DNA of 64,000 bases from an uncultured Prevotellaceae bacterium (GTDB lineage Bacteria; Bacteroidota; Bacteroidia; Bacteroidales; Bacteroidaceae): assembly GCA_937898415.1 (NCBI GenBank), contig CALDLA010000050.1, positions 1-64,000 on the forward strand, read 5' to 3'. Below, piece by piece: positions 44,365-54,060 of this stretch (position 1 is the stretch's first letter; each line of letters opens with the position of its first letter). The position numbers and the translations under genes are program-made. The notes beneath the pieces are model-generated. The model was not told the DNA's origin, made no database searches, and worked only from the letters and a program-made list of their open reading frames with translations.

Positions 44365-45295
44365 GACAACTATTATTTACAGTCTGTCAACACGAGGCTT
44401 ATACTCAGAGTTGTTCAATCTAAGCCTTGCCATTGTATATGCCCGAAAAAAGCGTCTTTCACTTAGGCTGAACACTTATCTATGGAATTCACGAATAAAA
44501 AAGGGCTGGCAAGATTATTTTGAGCCGACATTAGAGTGTTCCAACGATCCCCTTTCTGCTCAAGACAAGGTGTACTCAAATGAAAGGATTTGGATTGGGA
44601 AGATCTATTATAATCCTCGCGCCTTTTTTTTATACTATTATAGGTTATTCCTTAACAAGGTTTATCTTGTACTACATCCCAGAAACCTACTCACAAGAGA
44701 AATATTTAGTGAAATGCGTTCTGTAGAATTCATACATGATGTTCTTGGAAAAGATGCTTTTAATCTGATGTCTTTATCATTCAAACAAATGTATGTAATT
44801 AACAATGAAACAAAACAATTGATAAGGAAAAGAACTGAGAGGTTAGAACTGCCTGACAGTTACATCGGGGTGCATATACGGAGGGGAGATAAAATCACCT
44901 CGCAAGAGATGCAGGATATTCATCTTGACAAATATATAAATGCCATTGTCGCATATAAAAATATAAGTTCCAATGTCTATATAGCAACTGATGACATCAG
45001 TATAGTCAGTTATATTAAGGAAAGGACAAAGACTCAGAATATCGCTATTTATTATAACAATCTTAATCATTCTCAGGGTTTCAACGAATCTGACTTTAAT
45101 CAGGCATCATTGGAAACCAGGAAAGAAGAGACTCTCAATGTCTTGTTAGATATGGATGTTCTGGTTCACTCGCAATTCTTCATTGGGACATATACATCTA
45201 ATCTAAGCCGTGTTGTTCCCCTTTTTTTAGGTCTTGACAAATGTATAAGTTTGGATAATGACTGGAATATCATTAACAGTTTAAATGGGTTATAA
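44357..45295 (+). CDS. fucosyltransferase-like protein
   Basis: A soluble protein of about 312 residues. The segment YIGVHIRRGDKI matches the donor-binding motif of alpha-1,6/alpha-1,2 fucosyltransferases and related NodZ-type enzymes, and the late GTYTSNLSRVVPLFLGLDK resembles their second motif with Ser and Arg. The predicted role is transfer of fucose or a similar deoxysugar onto the glycan. A TTG at 44348 is in frame; the ATG at 44357 overlaps the Wzt stop by 8 bp and is the better start. Family is moderately certain, linkage unknown. Confidence 0.65.
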   Translation: MNKTTIIYSLSTRGLYSELFNLSLAIVYARKKRLSLRLNTYLWNSRIKKGWQDYFEPTLECSNDPLSAQDKVYSNERIWIGKIYYNPRAFFLYYYRLFLNKVYLVLHPRNLLTREIFSEMRSVEFIHDVLGKDAFNLMSLSFKQMYVINNETKQLIRKRTERLELPDSYIGVHIRRGDKITSQEMQDIHLDKYINAIVAYKNISSNVYIATDDISIVSYIKERTKTQNIAIYYNNLNHSQGFNESDFNQASLETRKEETLNVLLDMDVLVHSQFFIGTYTSNLSRVVPLFLGLDKCISLDNDWNIINSLNGL

Positions 45296-45313
45296 AAACG
45301 GAAAGGTATTAAT

Positions 45314-47077
45314 ATGTACATGATAAAACTCACGAACAGATATATTATCTTCGAGATAACATGGATTATGTGTATATTTGCGAACATCATCTATACACAT
45401 ACAACGATTATGCACTTATATAAATGGTATCACGTTGTATATCCGACATCCCACATCTGTTTTCTGTTATTTGAAGGCTTCTCTTTTTATTTTCTATCAT
45501 TCATATATCCAAAGCGTCGAAATATCATACTATTACTATTTTATTTTTTTATAACCATCATACTTTGGATAAATGTTGGTTACAGCAGATATTTCGATAC
45601 ATATATGCCTCTGTCATTATATGTTGAATTTAATAATCTCAATGGCTTGCTTCCCAACATTAAGGATGCCATAGAAAAGACTGATCTGTTTTTCTTGGTG
45701 ACAAGTATCATCATATCATTAGTATATTACAAATTTGGAAACAAACCCAAACCACAAAAATGGTATATATTACCATTATTATTTGTTGGCCTTCTTTTCT
45801 GCACGTTCATACGGCATTATAAGAGCATAAAGAGTGAGCATGATCATCTGGTAGAACACTTTATGGAACTAAATGATCAACGAAGCGTATGGGATACTAT
45901 GTGTGAACGCAGACAAATGATGGAAAACAATATGCCCAAAGAGAGTTCTAACTATTATGGCATTGGTCTTACCTTATTCTTGAATATTATAGATCAGTTT
46001 TACAATGCTCAAAAAACATATTATACTGAAGAGGAAACAATAGAAATCAACAATCACAAATACCCTTCCGCCTATCCTTTACCTAATGACACTACTAAAA
46101 ATCTGATTCTTATTCTTGTTGAATCATTATCAACTTATCCCATCAACAGGTCTTATAACGGGATTGAACTTACCCCCAATATTAATAAACTAATAAAAGA
46201 CTCTTATTACAATTCAAATATGGCATCTGAAGCCATCTTAGGAGAGTCGAGTGATGGCCAATTTATCTATCTTACCGGACTACTTCCTTTGAAGAGAGGT
46301 GTCACTATCAATGAAATAAGAACGCAACATATAACCACATTTATTTCCATTGCCAAACAGCAAATTCCGTCTTTATATACTCAAATGACAATTCCAACGG
46401 ACAAAAATGCATGGTCACAAGAAACCATGTGTCAGAAATATGGTATCAACAAACTTTTTTCAAAAGAACAATACTCTCATAAAATAGAAGATGAATGGCT
46501 AAATGATAAACAACTCTTTGATTTTGCGACTGAAACAGACAAAAATCTTGAACCGCCTTTTATCAGTATCATTCTCACATCCTCCATGCATTCGCCATAT
46601 TATAAGTCTTATGAGGAATATCAGATTGACTATCCGGATAACTTCTCAACTGAACTCAAACACTATCTCGATAATGTACATTATATGGACAAATATTTAG
46701 GGGAGTACTTACTCTCCTTACAGAAATATCCTTGGTATGAAGAATGTACGATTATTATAACAGCAGATCATAAGCCAAATGGTCCTAAACTAAACGCTTA
46801 TGATAAGGATTTGTTCACAACACTACCTTTGATTATTATTCATCCTCCTCATGAATATAAGGGAGAAATGAACGACAAACCAATATATCAAACATCTTTA
46901 TTCCCCTCCATTATTGACATGCTCCACCTTAATTCAAAGTGGAAAGGAGTCGGAATCAGTTTGTTTGCTCCTGAAGATATTAAGAACAGTTCGTATGAGA
47001 GAGAGAGAGAGGAATTAAAAGAAAAAATATCAAACTACATAATACTTAATGAATTAATGGTATCTGATAAGCAATAA
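45314..47077 (+). CDS. LtaS-like membrane phosphotransferase (alkaline phosphatase superfamily)
   Basis: A protein of 587 residues: about four to five N-terminal membrane helices (to about residue 165) and a periplasmic sulfatase-fold domain. The metal ligand Glu270 (LILVESLS), the nucleophile region Gly310-Glu-Ser-Ser-Asp-Gly, and Asp485-His486 (ITADHKPNG) line up with lipoteichoic acid synthase. In LtaS the nucleophile is Thr in KTSD; here the aligned residue is Ser312. Such enzymes move phosphoglycerol or phosphoethanolamine onto surface glycans. In this locus it probably decorates the polysaccharide. The donor is not predictable. Confidence 0.8.
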   Translation: MYMIKLTNRYIIFEITWIMCIFANIIYTHTTIMHLYKWYHVVYPTSHICFLLFEGFSFYFLSFIYPKRRNIILLLFYFFITIILWINVGYSRYFDTYMPLSLYVEFNNLNGLLPNIKDAIEKTDLFFLVTSIIISLVYYKFGNKPKPQKWYILPLLFVGLLFCTFIRHYKSIKSEHDHLVEHFMELNDQRSVWDTMCERRQMMENNMPKESSNYYGIGLTLFLNIIDQFYNAQKTYYTEEETIEINNHKYPSAYPLPNDTTKNLILILVESLSTYPINRSYNGIELTPNINKLIKDSYYNSNMASEAILGESSDGQFIYLTGLLPLKRGVTINEIRTQHITTFISIAKQQIPSLYTQMTIPTDKNAWSQETMCQKYGINKLFSKEQYSHKIEDEWLNDKQLFDFATETDKNLEPPFISIILTSSMHSPYYKSYEEYQIDYPDNFSTELKHYLDNVHYMDKYLGEYLLSLQKYPWYEECTIIITADHKPNGPKLNAYDKDLFTTLPLIIIHPPHEYKGEMNDKPIYQTSLFPSIIDMLHLNSKWKGVGISLFAPEDIKNSSYEREREELKEKISNYIILNELMVSDKQ

Positions 47078-47090
47078 TAGTAGCGTAAGA

Positions 47091-48029
47091 TTATGAAATC
47101 AAATATTTCAAGACGGCGAGAATCTTCTCTTTTCCATACAGGTGGTTACTGTGCCTCACAATGTTTATGATATACCAGAATTTCGACAGCGGTAATTTGG
47201 AAATGAAAACGTCTATTAAGTAGGCATATCTTCGCTTAAAATAGAAATAGGACGCTCCCGCATACAATTTGCTATCTGTAGATTTTTCAATACTCTTTAA
47301 ATGGACTTTCTGTAACCAGTCAGCAAACATATTTGTTGCCTCAATCTGCCCAAGCGTTAATCCGACTGAATTCTGATTGGAAAGATTGATAGTAGATACT
47401 CTAAAACAAAAATCAGGTGTGGCTATACATGCAACACCGTTTTTCGACATTGAAAGAGCCGTAGCGTCATCACTGAAATGCGCATGAGGGAAGTTGACAA
47501 ATCCCCCCATGGCCAACAATGCTGATTTCCTGAAGATGTAATTGGATATACAAGAAATAAAGCCCTTACTCCAGAAATAGGTAAATGCTGCACCTGACAA
47601 ATACTCAGGCAGGGGGAATTCATATTCCAGCGTATCTTCTGTAGTTCCAATTTTCCTCACTCCAGAACGTATGAGATCAACACTGGGGTACTTTTCTATT
47701 AATTGTACTGCATGTTTCAGAAAATCAGGCTCAAACATGTCATCATCCGCTGCAAGCACAACATAGTCATATCGTGAAAAAGATACGCAATGGTTCCAGT
47801 TTCGTACCAAGTCCGTTCCCCCGAGGTTTTTCTCATTTATTTCGTATCGGATTTTTTCATTTTTATATTGACTAACGACACTTCCTATGTCTTCTGGTGA
47901 TGCATCGTTTACAATAATTAGTTCAAAATCCTGATAGGTCTGAGCCAAAATACTGTCTATAGCCTTCTTTATAAACTCTCGTTTGTAGGCTGGCATTACA
48001 AAAGAAAAAGAGATATTGGCCATATTCAT
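47091..48029 (-). CDS. GT2 family glycosyltransferase
   Basis: A protein of about 312 residues. The GT-A start SFVMPAYKREFIKKAIDSIL, the IIVNDASPED segment and the acidic AADDDMF (DxD region) are clear. A longer ORF extends upstream to 48152, but the ATG at 48029 overlaps the stop of the previous gene as ATGA, a normal coupled start, and gives the family N-terminus. It is the last gene of the four-gene minus-strand GT operon and its end is close to the convergent LtaS-like gene. Confidence 0.87.
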   Translation of the reverse strand: MNMANISFSFVMPAYKREFIKKAIDSILAQTYQDFELIIVNDASPEDIGSVVSQYKNEKIRYEINEKNLGGTDLVRNWNHCVSFSRYDYVVLAADDDMFEPDFLKHAVQLIEKYPSVDLIRSGVRKIGTTEDTLEYEFPLPEYLSGAAFTYFWSKGFISCISNYIFRKSALLAMGGFVNFPHAHFSDDATALSMSKNGVACIATPDFCFRVSTINLSNQNSVGLTLGQIEATNMFADWLQKVHLKSIEKSTDSKLYAGASYFYFKRRYAYLIDVFISKLPLSKFWYIINIVRHSNHLYGKEKILAVLKYLIS

Positions 48030-48988
48030 CGTTTTAAAAGAGGAATCAATCCGTAGAGCGGTGACTGTGCCAACCGGAAAAGCAGTTTGTTTCCTGAAGA
48101 GAAACTCATCTCTTTCCAGGCATTGTTGCTCTCCGGGAAAAGTGCTCTCCAACGTTTCACATCAACGCAGTTATTGTCCAATAGCAAAGGAAGCTTCGAG
48201 ACGAACTTACGTTGACAAAGCTCTTTCTTTACAACCTCATAAACCCCCTTCTCACGATAGAACTCTTCAGTTTTACGAATAGCTGCAGCTTGGCTCTCTA
48301 CAGCAAAAATGGTGGTGTGTGTGTAATTATTGGGATTATACTGTATCCAATGATACATACATCTGTCAACCCCGGCAAATCTTTGAGCATAATAGAATAA
48401 TTGACAACAGAAGAAATAGTCATCAACCATATTTCTATCAGGAATGAAACGAACTTCATCACGATGTTCTGTTACGATTGTACTACGGACTAACAGTTTC
48501 CACATGACTCCTTTGATAGTAAGCAGGGTTATTGCCCGCATCATCTCATCATGGTCGTTGGTATATTTTTGCGGATGTTCCACACTATGGTCTGCATATT
48601 CCTCTATATAACCACAGCCTGAAATGTCAGCATTTCCTTTTATGGCAGCTTCTACAAGAAGCTCCACCATGTCTTGGTCAATATAGTCATCACTATCGAT
48701 AAAAAGGAAGTAGTCGCCAGTCATATTGTCCAGACAATCATTTCTTGAAGCAGAAATACCTTGATTCTGTTCATGAATGATAATCTTACACTTGGCGGCC
48801 ATACCGTATTTCTCAATCTTTTCATTGATAACCTCCATGCTTCTGTCCGGAGTACAATCATTCACGAAGACGTATTCAATGTTAGTGTAGGTCTGCGTAA
48901 AGAGTGACTCCACACAACGGCCTACATACTTTTCCACCTTATAGAAAGGTACGAGGATTGAAACTTTTATGTTCTGTTCCATATTCAA
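48026..48988 (-). CDS. GT2 family glycosyltransferase
   Basis: A protein of 320 residues. VSILVPFYKVEKYVGRCVES, VFVNDCTPDRS and FIDSDDYIDQD give the GT2 nucleotide-binding and DxD regions. It is a clear paralogue of the next gene upstream (48985-49941), with the same MNMEQ start and an aligned FTQTY block, so the pair arose by tandem duplication. Overlaps of 4 bp on both sides indicate translational coupling. It adds one sugar of the repeat unit; the donor is unknown. Confidence 0.88.
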   Translation of the reverse strand: MNMEQNIKVSILVPFYKVEKYVGRCVESLFTQTYTNIEYVFVNDCTPDRSMEVINEKIEKYGMAAKCKIIIHEQNQGISASRNDCLDNMTGDYFLFIDSDDYIDQDMVELLVEAAIKGNADISGCGYIEEYADHSVEHPQKYTNDHDEMMRAITLLTIKGVMWKLLVRSTIVTEHRDEVRFIPDRNMVDDYFFCCQLFYYAQRFAGVDRCMYHWIQYNPNNYTHTTIFAVESQAAAIRKTEEFYREKGVYEVVKKELCQRKFVSKLPLLLDNNCVDVKRWRALFPESNNAWKEMSFSSGNKLLFRLAQSPLYGLIPLLKR

Positions 48989-49941
48989 CGCTGTATCAGT
49001 TTTAACAATGCGAACAATCCGTTCTCTGCCAACCAGAACTTGATTTTTTCTTTTCTTGAATAACCCATTTCACGCCAAACGCCATTTGCTTCTGGAAATG
49101 TTTTCCGATAACTCTGGTAATCCAATAGCTGCTTGGTCAGGAAATTGCTTTTTATATTGAATTTCCTTAACAGCAGTTTATGTTCCACGTCATTGTCATA
49201 GAGACCTTTATCACGGCAGAAAGCCTCTACCTCCTCCACACCTTTGATATGCATATTTACGCTCCATAGCGTCTGAAGAGATACACGAGCCTGGTTGTAC
49301 TGCACATAATGGTAGAATGCCTTCGGAAGAGAAGCAAAACTCTTTGCATAATAATAGAGTTTCACGGACATGATGTAATCTTCAACAATATCCACATGGG
49401 GAGTAATCGTAAAATTGTCAAAAAGGCTACGTCTAATGAGCAGTTTCCACAAAACGGTAGCAATATCATAGTTCAGACATCTATACAAATTCTCACGACA
49501 TGATTCTGCATAGTTTTCATGGTGATAAGTAGTCTTGCCTGAAAGAAAGTCTTTCATGAAATCACACCCAACGATATCGACAGTGCCGCTTTGTGTTGCG
49601 GCAACCATTTGTTCTACAGCATCTTTCTCTATCCAGTCATCACTATCTACAAAGAATACATAATCTCCTTTTGCATGAGCGATACAATCCGTACGCGATA
49701 CTGCAATTCCCTCATTTTGATCATGATTGATGATAGTATACCTACTCTTTTCAATACGATGCTTCTCGATGGTGTTGATAAGTACCTGGAGACTGTTATC
49801 GGGTGAACAGTCATTTACGAACACATAATCCAAATAAGGATATGTTTGGGTAAATATGGAATCCAGTGTCTTCTCAAGATACTGTTCCACCTTATAAACA
49901 GGCATTAGGATTGATACTCGGATCGTCTGCTCCATATTCAT
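48985..49941 (-). CDS. GT2 family glycosyltransferase
   Basis: A protein of 318 residues, paralogue of the gene at 48026-48988. SILMPVYKVEQYLEKTLDSI, VFVNDCSPDNS and FVDSDDWIEKD are the diagnostic segments. The C-terminal halves of the two copies have diverged, which suggests that they act on different acceptors. It overlaps both neighbours by 4 bp. Confidence 0.88.
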   Translation of the reverse strand: MNMEQTIRVSILMPVYKVEQYLEKTLDSIFTQTYPYLDYVFVNDCSPDNSLQVLINTIEKHRIEKSRYTIINHDQNEGIAVSRTDCIAHAKGDYVFFVDSDDWIEKDAVEQMVAATQSGTVDIVGCDFMKDFLSGKTTYHHENYAESCRENLYRCLNYDIATVLWKLLIRRSLFDNFTITPHVDIVEDYIMSVKLYYYAKSFASLPKAFYHYVQYNQARVSLQTLWSVNMHIKGVEEVEAFCRDKGLYDNDVEHKLLLRKFNIKSNFLTKQLLDYQSYRKTFPEANGVWREMGYSRKEKIKFWLAENGLFALLKLIQR

Positions 49942-50735
49942 TTCTTTTGAAGTTTCAGTAACAACGTACCCAGTCTGAATAGTAATTTGTCAATACCATA
50001 GTGTTTGCGCAACTGAGGGGTCAAAGTCTGGGTAAGACATTCGGATGCTTTCAATTTCCTGTAATCAGCAAGAACCCTTGGAGGAAATAATGCAGACAAC
50101 ACTTCCTCCTTTTCCTGACGCATCAACTTAGGATTAGAAGAACTCAGTCCTTCTGTATTATATCTGGCAACGAACACATCAAGATAGCGGATTGAGCAAT
50201 GATCAAGAATTAACGTCTGAACGAAGAATTTCCAATCAGAGGAGATTTTAAGGCTTTCGTCATAAGGATACTTTCTTAACAGACTCGTTCTGATGAAGGA
50301 TCCCTGATGCGGAATAGAACCAGAATAGAGATGATACATTGTCAGGTCGCTATGGGGAGGTGGAGAGATGATGTGGTTTTCATCATCAATGGATACTTTT
50401 CCTACCACAACATCTTCTGTTGGACTGGCAGAATTTACTCTTGCTAACACTTCCTCATCATAAAACCAATCGCCTGAGTTCATGAAGATACAGTAGTCGC
50501 CGTGGGCTTGGGCCACGCCTTTGTTCATGGCGTGGTAGATGCCACGGTCGTGCTCTGATACCCAGTAGTCTATCTGGTCGGCGTACTGCCTGATGACCTC
50601 TGTGCTGCCATCCGTCGAACCACCGTCGATGACAATGAACTCCTTGTCCGTAGACTTTTGCTGCACCACGGATTCAATGGTGCGGCGTAGCCCGTCGCGG
50701 TTATTATAGTTGATGGTAATCACAGAATAGCGCAT
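49938..50735 (-). CDS. GT2 family glycosyltransferase (WcaA-like)
   Basis: A protein of 265 residues with YSVITINYNNRDGLRRTIES, IDGGSTDGSTEVI, and FMNSGDWFYDEEVL, the NSGD form of the acidic motif common in colanic-acid-type GT2 enzymes. It is first in the operon, 16 bp after the -7 box of a strong promoter. The 5' third of the gene looks more GC-rich and codon-biased than the rest, which is more AT-rich. Confidence 0.87.
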   Translation of the reverse strand: MRYSVITINYNNRDGLRRTIESVVQQKSTDKEFIVIDGGSTDGSTEVIRQYADQIDYWVSEHDRGIYHAMNKGVAQAHGDYCIFMNSGDWFYDEEVLARVNSASPTEDVVVGKVSIDDENHIISPPPHSDLTMYHLYSGSIPHQGSFIRTSLLRKYPYDESLKISSDWKFFVQTLILDHCSIRYLDVFVARYNTEGLSSSNPKLMRQEKEEVLSALFPPRVLADYRKLKASECLTQTLTPQLRKHYGIDKLLFRLGTLLLKLQKK

Positions 50736-50751
50736 GTTCGTATTTTTGCCT

Positions 50752-50783
50752 CAAAAGTACACAATAATTTCCATTTATGCAAA
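50752..50783 (-). promoter_or_regulatory. promoter of the four-gene GT operon
   Basis: On the minus strand TTTG (50783-50780), exactly 20 bp, TACTTTTG (50759-50752). Divergent from the glf promoter 15-46 bp away. Confidence 0.75.
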
Positions 50784-50797
50784 TATTGTCCCCAAAA

Positions 50798-50829
50798 ATT
50801 GGATATTTCAAGTCTTTTTAGTAATTTTG
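50798..50829 (+). promoter_or_regulatory. promoter of glf
   Basis: TTG at 50799-50801, 20 bp, TAATTTTG at 50822-50829, about 18 nt before the glf ATG. This supports the internal start at 50848 over the longer upstream ORF. Confidence 0.7.
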
Positions 50830-50847
50830 CCGAAAATAATCTGTAGT

Positions 50848-51975
50848 ATGAGTAAGAAAGAATACGACCTGCTGGTTGTTGGGGCTGGCATCTATGGCGC
50901 TACGGCTGCCTACAAGGCGAAGCAGGAGGGTAAGCGCTGCCTGGTGATTGATATCCGTCCGCATCTGGGCGGCAATATCTATTGTGAGAATGTGGAAGGT
51001 ATCAATGTCCATAAGTACGGGGCACACATCTTCCATACGAACAACAAGCGGCTGTGGGAGTTCGTGAACGGCATAGTGGAGTTCAACCGCTATACCAATT
51101 CGCCCATCGCGAACTACAAGGGCCGGCAGTATAATCTGCCGTTCAATATGAACACCTTCTATCAGATGTGGGGCGTGTTGACCCCTGAGGAGGCCCGCCA
51201 GAAAATTGACGAGCAGCGGCAGGATGCCTTGGAGCAGATGAAGGCCGACGGTGTCACGGAGCCCCGGAACCTGGAGGAGCAGGCCCTGTTGTTGATAGGA
51301 AAGGATATCTACGAGACGCTTATCAAGGGGTATACCGAGAAGCAATGGGGCCGCAAATGCACGGAATTGCCTGCGTTTATCATCAAGCGTCTGCCCGTCC
51401 GCTTCGTTCACGACAACAATTACTTCAGCGACCGTTTCCAGGGTATCCCGATGGGTGGTTTCAACAAACTCATCGACGGACTGTTGGAGGGAATAGAGAC
51501 GCGGGTCAACACCAATTTCTTCGACGACCGGCAGCATTGGGAGGCTTTGGCCGACCACATACTATACACAGGAAAGATAGACGAATACTTCGGCTATCGC
51601 TTCGGACAGTTGGAGTGGCGCAGTGTACGTTTCGAGCAGGAGACGCTCGACATGCCCAACTATCAGGGCAATGCCGTGATGAACTTCACGGATGCCGAGA
51701 CCCCCTATACCCGCATCATCGAGCATAAGCACTTCGAGATGTTCGGCGACGACGTTTACCGTTGTCCAAAGACAGTCATCTCCCGTGAGTATTCATCGGA
51801 GTGGCATCCTGGCATCGAGCCGTTCTACACGGTCAACGACGAGCGCAACAACCGGCTTTATCTGCAATACAAGGCTTTGGCCGATCAGGAGCAGGGTGTT
51901 ACCTTCGGAGGACGTCTGGCCGAATACAAGTACTACGATATTGCCCCCATCATCGAGAAGGTCATGGAGTTTTAG
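50848..51975 (+). CDS. glf: UDP-galactopyranose mutase
   Basis: A flavoenzyme of 375 residues, the usual Glf length. It converts UDP-galactopyranose to UDP-galactofuranose, so the glycan of this locus probably contains galactofuranose. Seen: the N-terminal FAD motif VVGAGIYGATAAYKAKQEG, the HKYGAHIFHT block, the catalytic region KWGRKCTELP-like (QWGRKCTELP), and the C-terminal RLAEYKYYDI. A longer ORF reaches back to 50734, but the promoter lies inside that extension. The gene overlaps the convergent acyltransferase by 4 bp. Confidence 0.95.
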   Translation: MSKKEYDLLVVGAGIYGATAAYKAKQEGKRCLVIDIRPHLGGNIYCENVEGINVHKYGAHIFHTNNKRLWEFVNGIVEFNRYTNSPIANYKGRQYNLPFNMNTFYQMWGVLTPEEARQKIDEQRQDALEQMKADGVTEPRNLEEQALLLIGKDIYETLIKGYTEKQWGRKCTELPAFIIKRLPVRFVHDNNYFSDRFQGIPMGGFNKLIDGLLEGIETRVNTNFFDDRQHWEALADHILYTGKIDEYFGYRFGQLEWRSVRFEQETLDMPNYQGNAVMNFTDAETPYTRIIEHKHFEMFGDDVYRCPKTVISREYSSEWHPGIEPFYTVNDERNNRLYLQYKALADQEQGVTFGGRLAEYKYYDIAPIIEKVMEF

Positions 51976-53033
51976 CGGTGGCATCTCAGACGGTCAACTG
52001 CCATTTGGCCGACCGCATAGACGGCAATGAGGATGGCTGCCTTCAACAGTGGTGCCAGTAGGTAGTGGATGCTGAGTGCTACGTTGTTGGAGTGTCCGAC
52101 GACGCTGAAGATGGCCTGGTCGATAAACGACATGAAAAACACGTAGTGAGCCAGGTAAAGGAAGTAGGAACTGCGGCTGACGACCGTTGGTATGCGTCTT
52201 GGTGTCCATTCCATCAGTCGGCGTCCCAGGTTGATGACAGCCACGGCGCCCGCCAGTCGGAAGGCCAGCATCAGCGAGGAGAAGACTGCCGTGCCCCAGG
52301 TCAGCAACATGGCCACCGCCAATACTGCCGATAACAGGTAGGCTGCTGTCTCTATCCGTCGCATGACGGCGGTCAGTTCCAGTTTGTTGATACTACAATA
52401 GGCACCAAGGGTGAAGAACATGACGGCATAGGCCGACAAGCCCGGCGTAAAGGCACAAACGCCAGACAGATACCAGACGGTCAGGACGGCCAGTAGCCAA
52501 CGACCCAAATACCGTACAGCCACGAAGACTATGGGCGACAAGAGTGATAGCACGATGAGGTCGCGCAGAAACCAGAGCGGCATATTGGCCGGAGCCGTCA
52601 TCAGTTGCTGGTTGCCCAACCAGTCGGTCTGTACGCCTGCCGTCGTCCAATACGCCCACAGCGTTGTCCAGCTTGCAGTCCCCAACTTGATGGTCATCAG
52701 CAGGTTCCACACGATGTAGGGCAACAGCAGCGTTCTGGCCCGACGTAGTAACTTCTGTCGATATACACGGACGTTCCATTGGCTGACGTTGGCAAAGAAC
52801 AAGTAGCCTGACACGATGTAGAACACGGGTACCACCACCTTTACCAGTGTCTGGCTGACCATCAGCTTCAGCAGTTCGTAGCCGTCGATATTGCCCGACA
52901 GCAGCGAGAAGTCGCTGCTCACCGCTCCATAGCTGTGAGCAAATGTCACCAGCACAATCAACGGTAGGCGCAACTGGCTGATGATCTCCGACGTCGTAAC
53001 GCTGCTACCTGCCTTTCTCATACTTCGCTCCAA
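51972..53033 (-). CDS. acyltransferase family 3 protein
   Basis: A membrane protein of 353 residues with about ten helices. LRLPLIVLVTFAHSYGAV (helix 1 with His), FYIVSGYLFF and RRARTLLLPYIVWNLL mark the acyltransferase-3 family. It overlaps the preceding acyltransferase gene by 29 bp and lies downstream of two acyl ligase genes in one transcription unit. A role in adding an acyl group to a glycan or lipid headgroup is likely; the acceptor is unknown. Confidence 0.83.
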   Translation of the reverse strand: MERSMRKAGSSVTTSEIISQLRLPLIVLVTFAHSYGAVSSDFSLLSGNIDGYELLKLMVSQTLVKVVVPVFYIVSGYLFFANVSQWNVRVYRQKLLRRARTLLLPYIVWNLLMTIKLGTASWTTLWAYWTTAGVQTDWLGNQQLMTAPANMPLWFLRDLIVLSLLSPIVFVAVRYLGRWLLAVLTVWYLSGVCAFTPGLSAYAVMFFTLGAYCSINKLELTAVMRRIETAAYLLSAVLAVAMLLTWGTAVFSSLMLAFRLAGAVAVINLGRRLMEWTPRRIPTVVSRSSYFLYLAHYVFFMSFIDQAIFSVVGHSNNVALSIHYLLAPLLKAAILIAVYAVGQMAVDRLRCHR

Positions 53034-54060
53034 ACAAGATGTGTCCTAACAGGGGACTGAGACGGATGACATAGCTTACTGCCAGACAGAGGCCGACCAC
53101 TGCCAAGGCCACGGTCAGTCCTACCCCCAGTTCCAGTAGTTTGCTGTTGTAAGCACGGAGCTGAGGCCCATAGCTGGTCAGGAACCGGGGCAGGAAGAAA
53201 TAGTGCAGCAGGTAGATGTCGAGCGTGCGCTGCCCGACGAAGGTCAGTGCCGACGGCCTGTCAGGGTAGAATCTCCGGAAAAGCGTGAATACAATTGTCA
53301 GGCCGAACACTCCCCCCACGGCAAAGACGAGGTAGGACAAGACGGCGTTTTCAGCATGAGGTAACAGGGCTATGCCGCTGAACCCCGCCACGGCCAATGC
53401 CATGACGGCTGGACGGTCCGTCCATTTCTGGAAATCAGGAAAATGTCTTCGCACCCACGTACCTATATAAAAGAATAAGTAGTAGCGCCATGTCATGAAA
53501 CTGAGCAGTCCCAGCATGTCGGTCACCCAGCGCGACGGTCCGGCGGTAGGCTTCAGGAGGTGGTAGCAGGCATCGTAGCTGAACGCCGCCACCGAGATGA
53601 CCACAGCCAATAGGGCGCTCCATCGGCGACCGAGGCGGGCCGACAACAGGTAGAGCACGAAAAACTCAAACAGGGCGAACGTGAACCAGTATCCGCCTTT
53701 TGTGGCGCCAAGTCGGCTGAAGAAGAGCGGCGGAGGTGCCAATAACAACAGGAAAATAACTGTCGGCACAATCTGTACCATCAGCTTATGGCGTGTGACA
53801 GGCCAGAAAGGCCGCCCTTCCGAAGGCTGAAAGAGCCATCCGCTGATGAAGAAGAAACAAGGTAGGCGGAACAGGAAGAACACATCATTGAACCCCATCC
53901 ACGAGTCACCCAGACAGAGACCGCAGACATGCGAGTAGACAACGAGTATCATCGTCGTTCCTCGCATGGCATCAATATATGCTATGCGGCTTTTAGGTGT
54001 ACAGGTAGCGCTTGATGCTTCGTTTAGGTGTTTTCTCAAACTCCTCGTTGTGGATTTCAA
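53005..54060 (-). CDS. acyltransferase family 3 protein
   Basis: A membrane protein of up to 351 residues. IAYIDAMRGTTMILVVYSHV begins the first helix, followed by FFLFRLPCFFFISGWLF. The chosen start gives about 25 residues before the family start and overlaps the ligase gene by 68 bp. I find no better ATG, so the true start is uncertain. It is transcribed with the two ligases and the following acyltransferase. It may use the acyl group activated by the ligases, though direct proof is absent. Confidence 0.8.
   Translation of the reverse strand: MKSTTRSLRKHLNEASSATCTPKSRIAYIDAMRGTTMILVVYSHVCGLCLGDSWMGFNDVFFLFRLPCFFFISGWLFQPSEGRPFWPVTRHKLMVQIVPTVIFLLLLAPPPLFFSRLGATKGGYWFTFALFEFFVLYLLSARLGRRWSALLAVVISVAAFSYDACYHLLKPTAGPSRWVTDMLGLLSFMTWRYYLFFYIGTWVRRHFPDFQKWTDRPAVMALAVAGFSGIALLPHAENAVLSYLVFAVGGVFGLTIVFTLFRRFYPDRPSALTFVGQRTLDIYLLHYFFLPRFLTSYGPQLRAYNSKLLELGVGLTVALAVVGLCLAVSYVIRLSPLLGHILFGAKYEKGR

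Noticed and set aside
48030..48152. 41-residue extension of the last GT2 enzyme
   Set aside because: It runs antiparallel in character to the family start; the ATGA overlap at 48029 is the natural coupled start.
50734..50847. 38-residue extension of Glf
   Set aside because: The glf promoter is inside the extension and the FAD motif begins just after the ATG at 50848.
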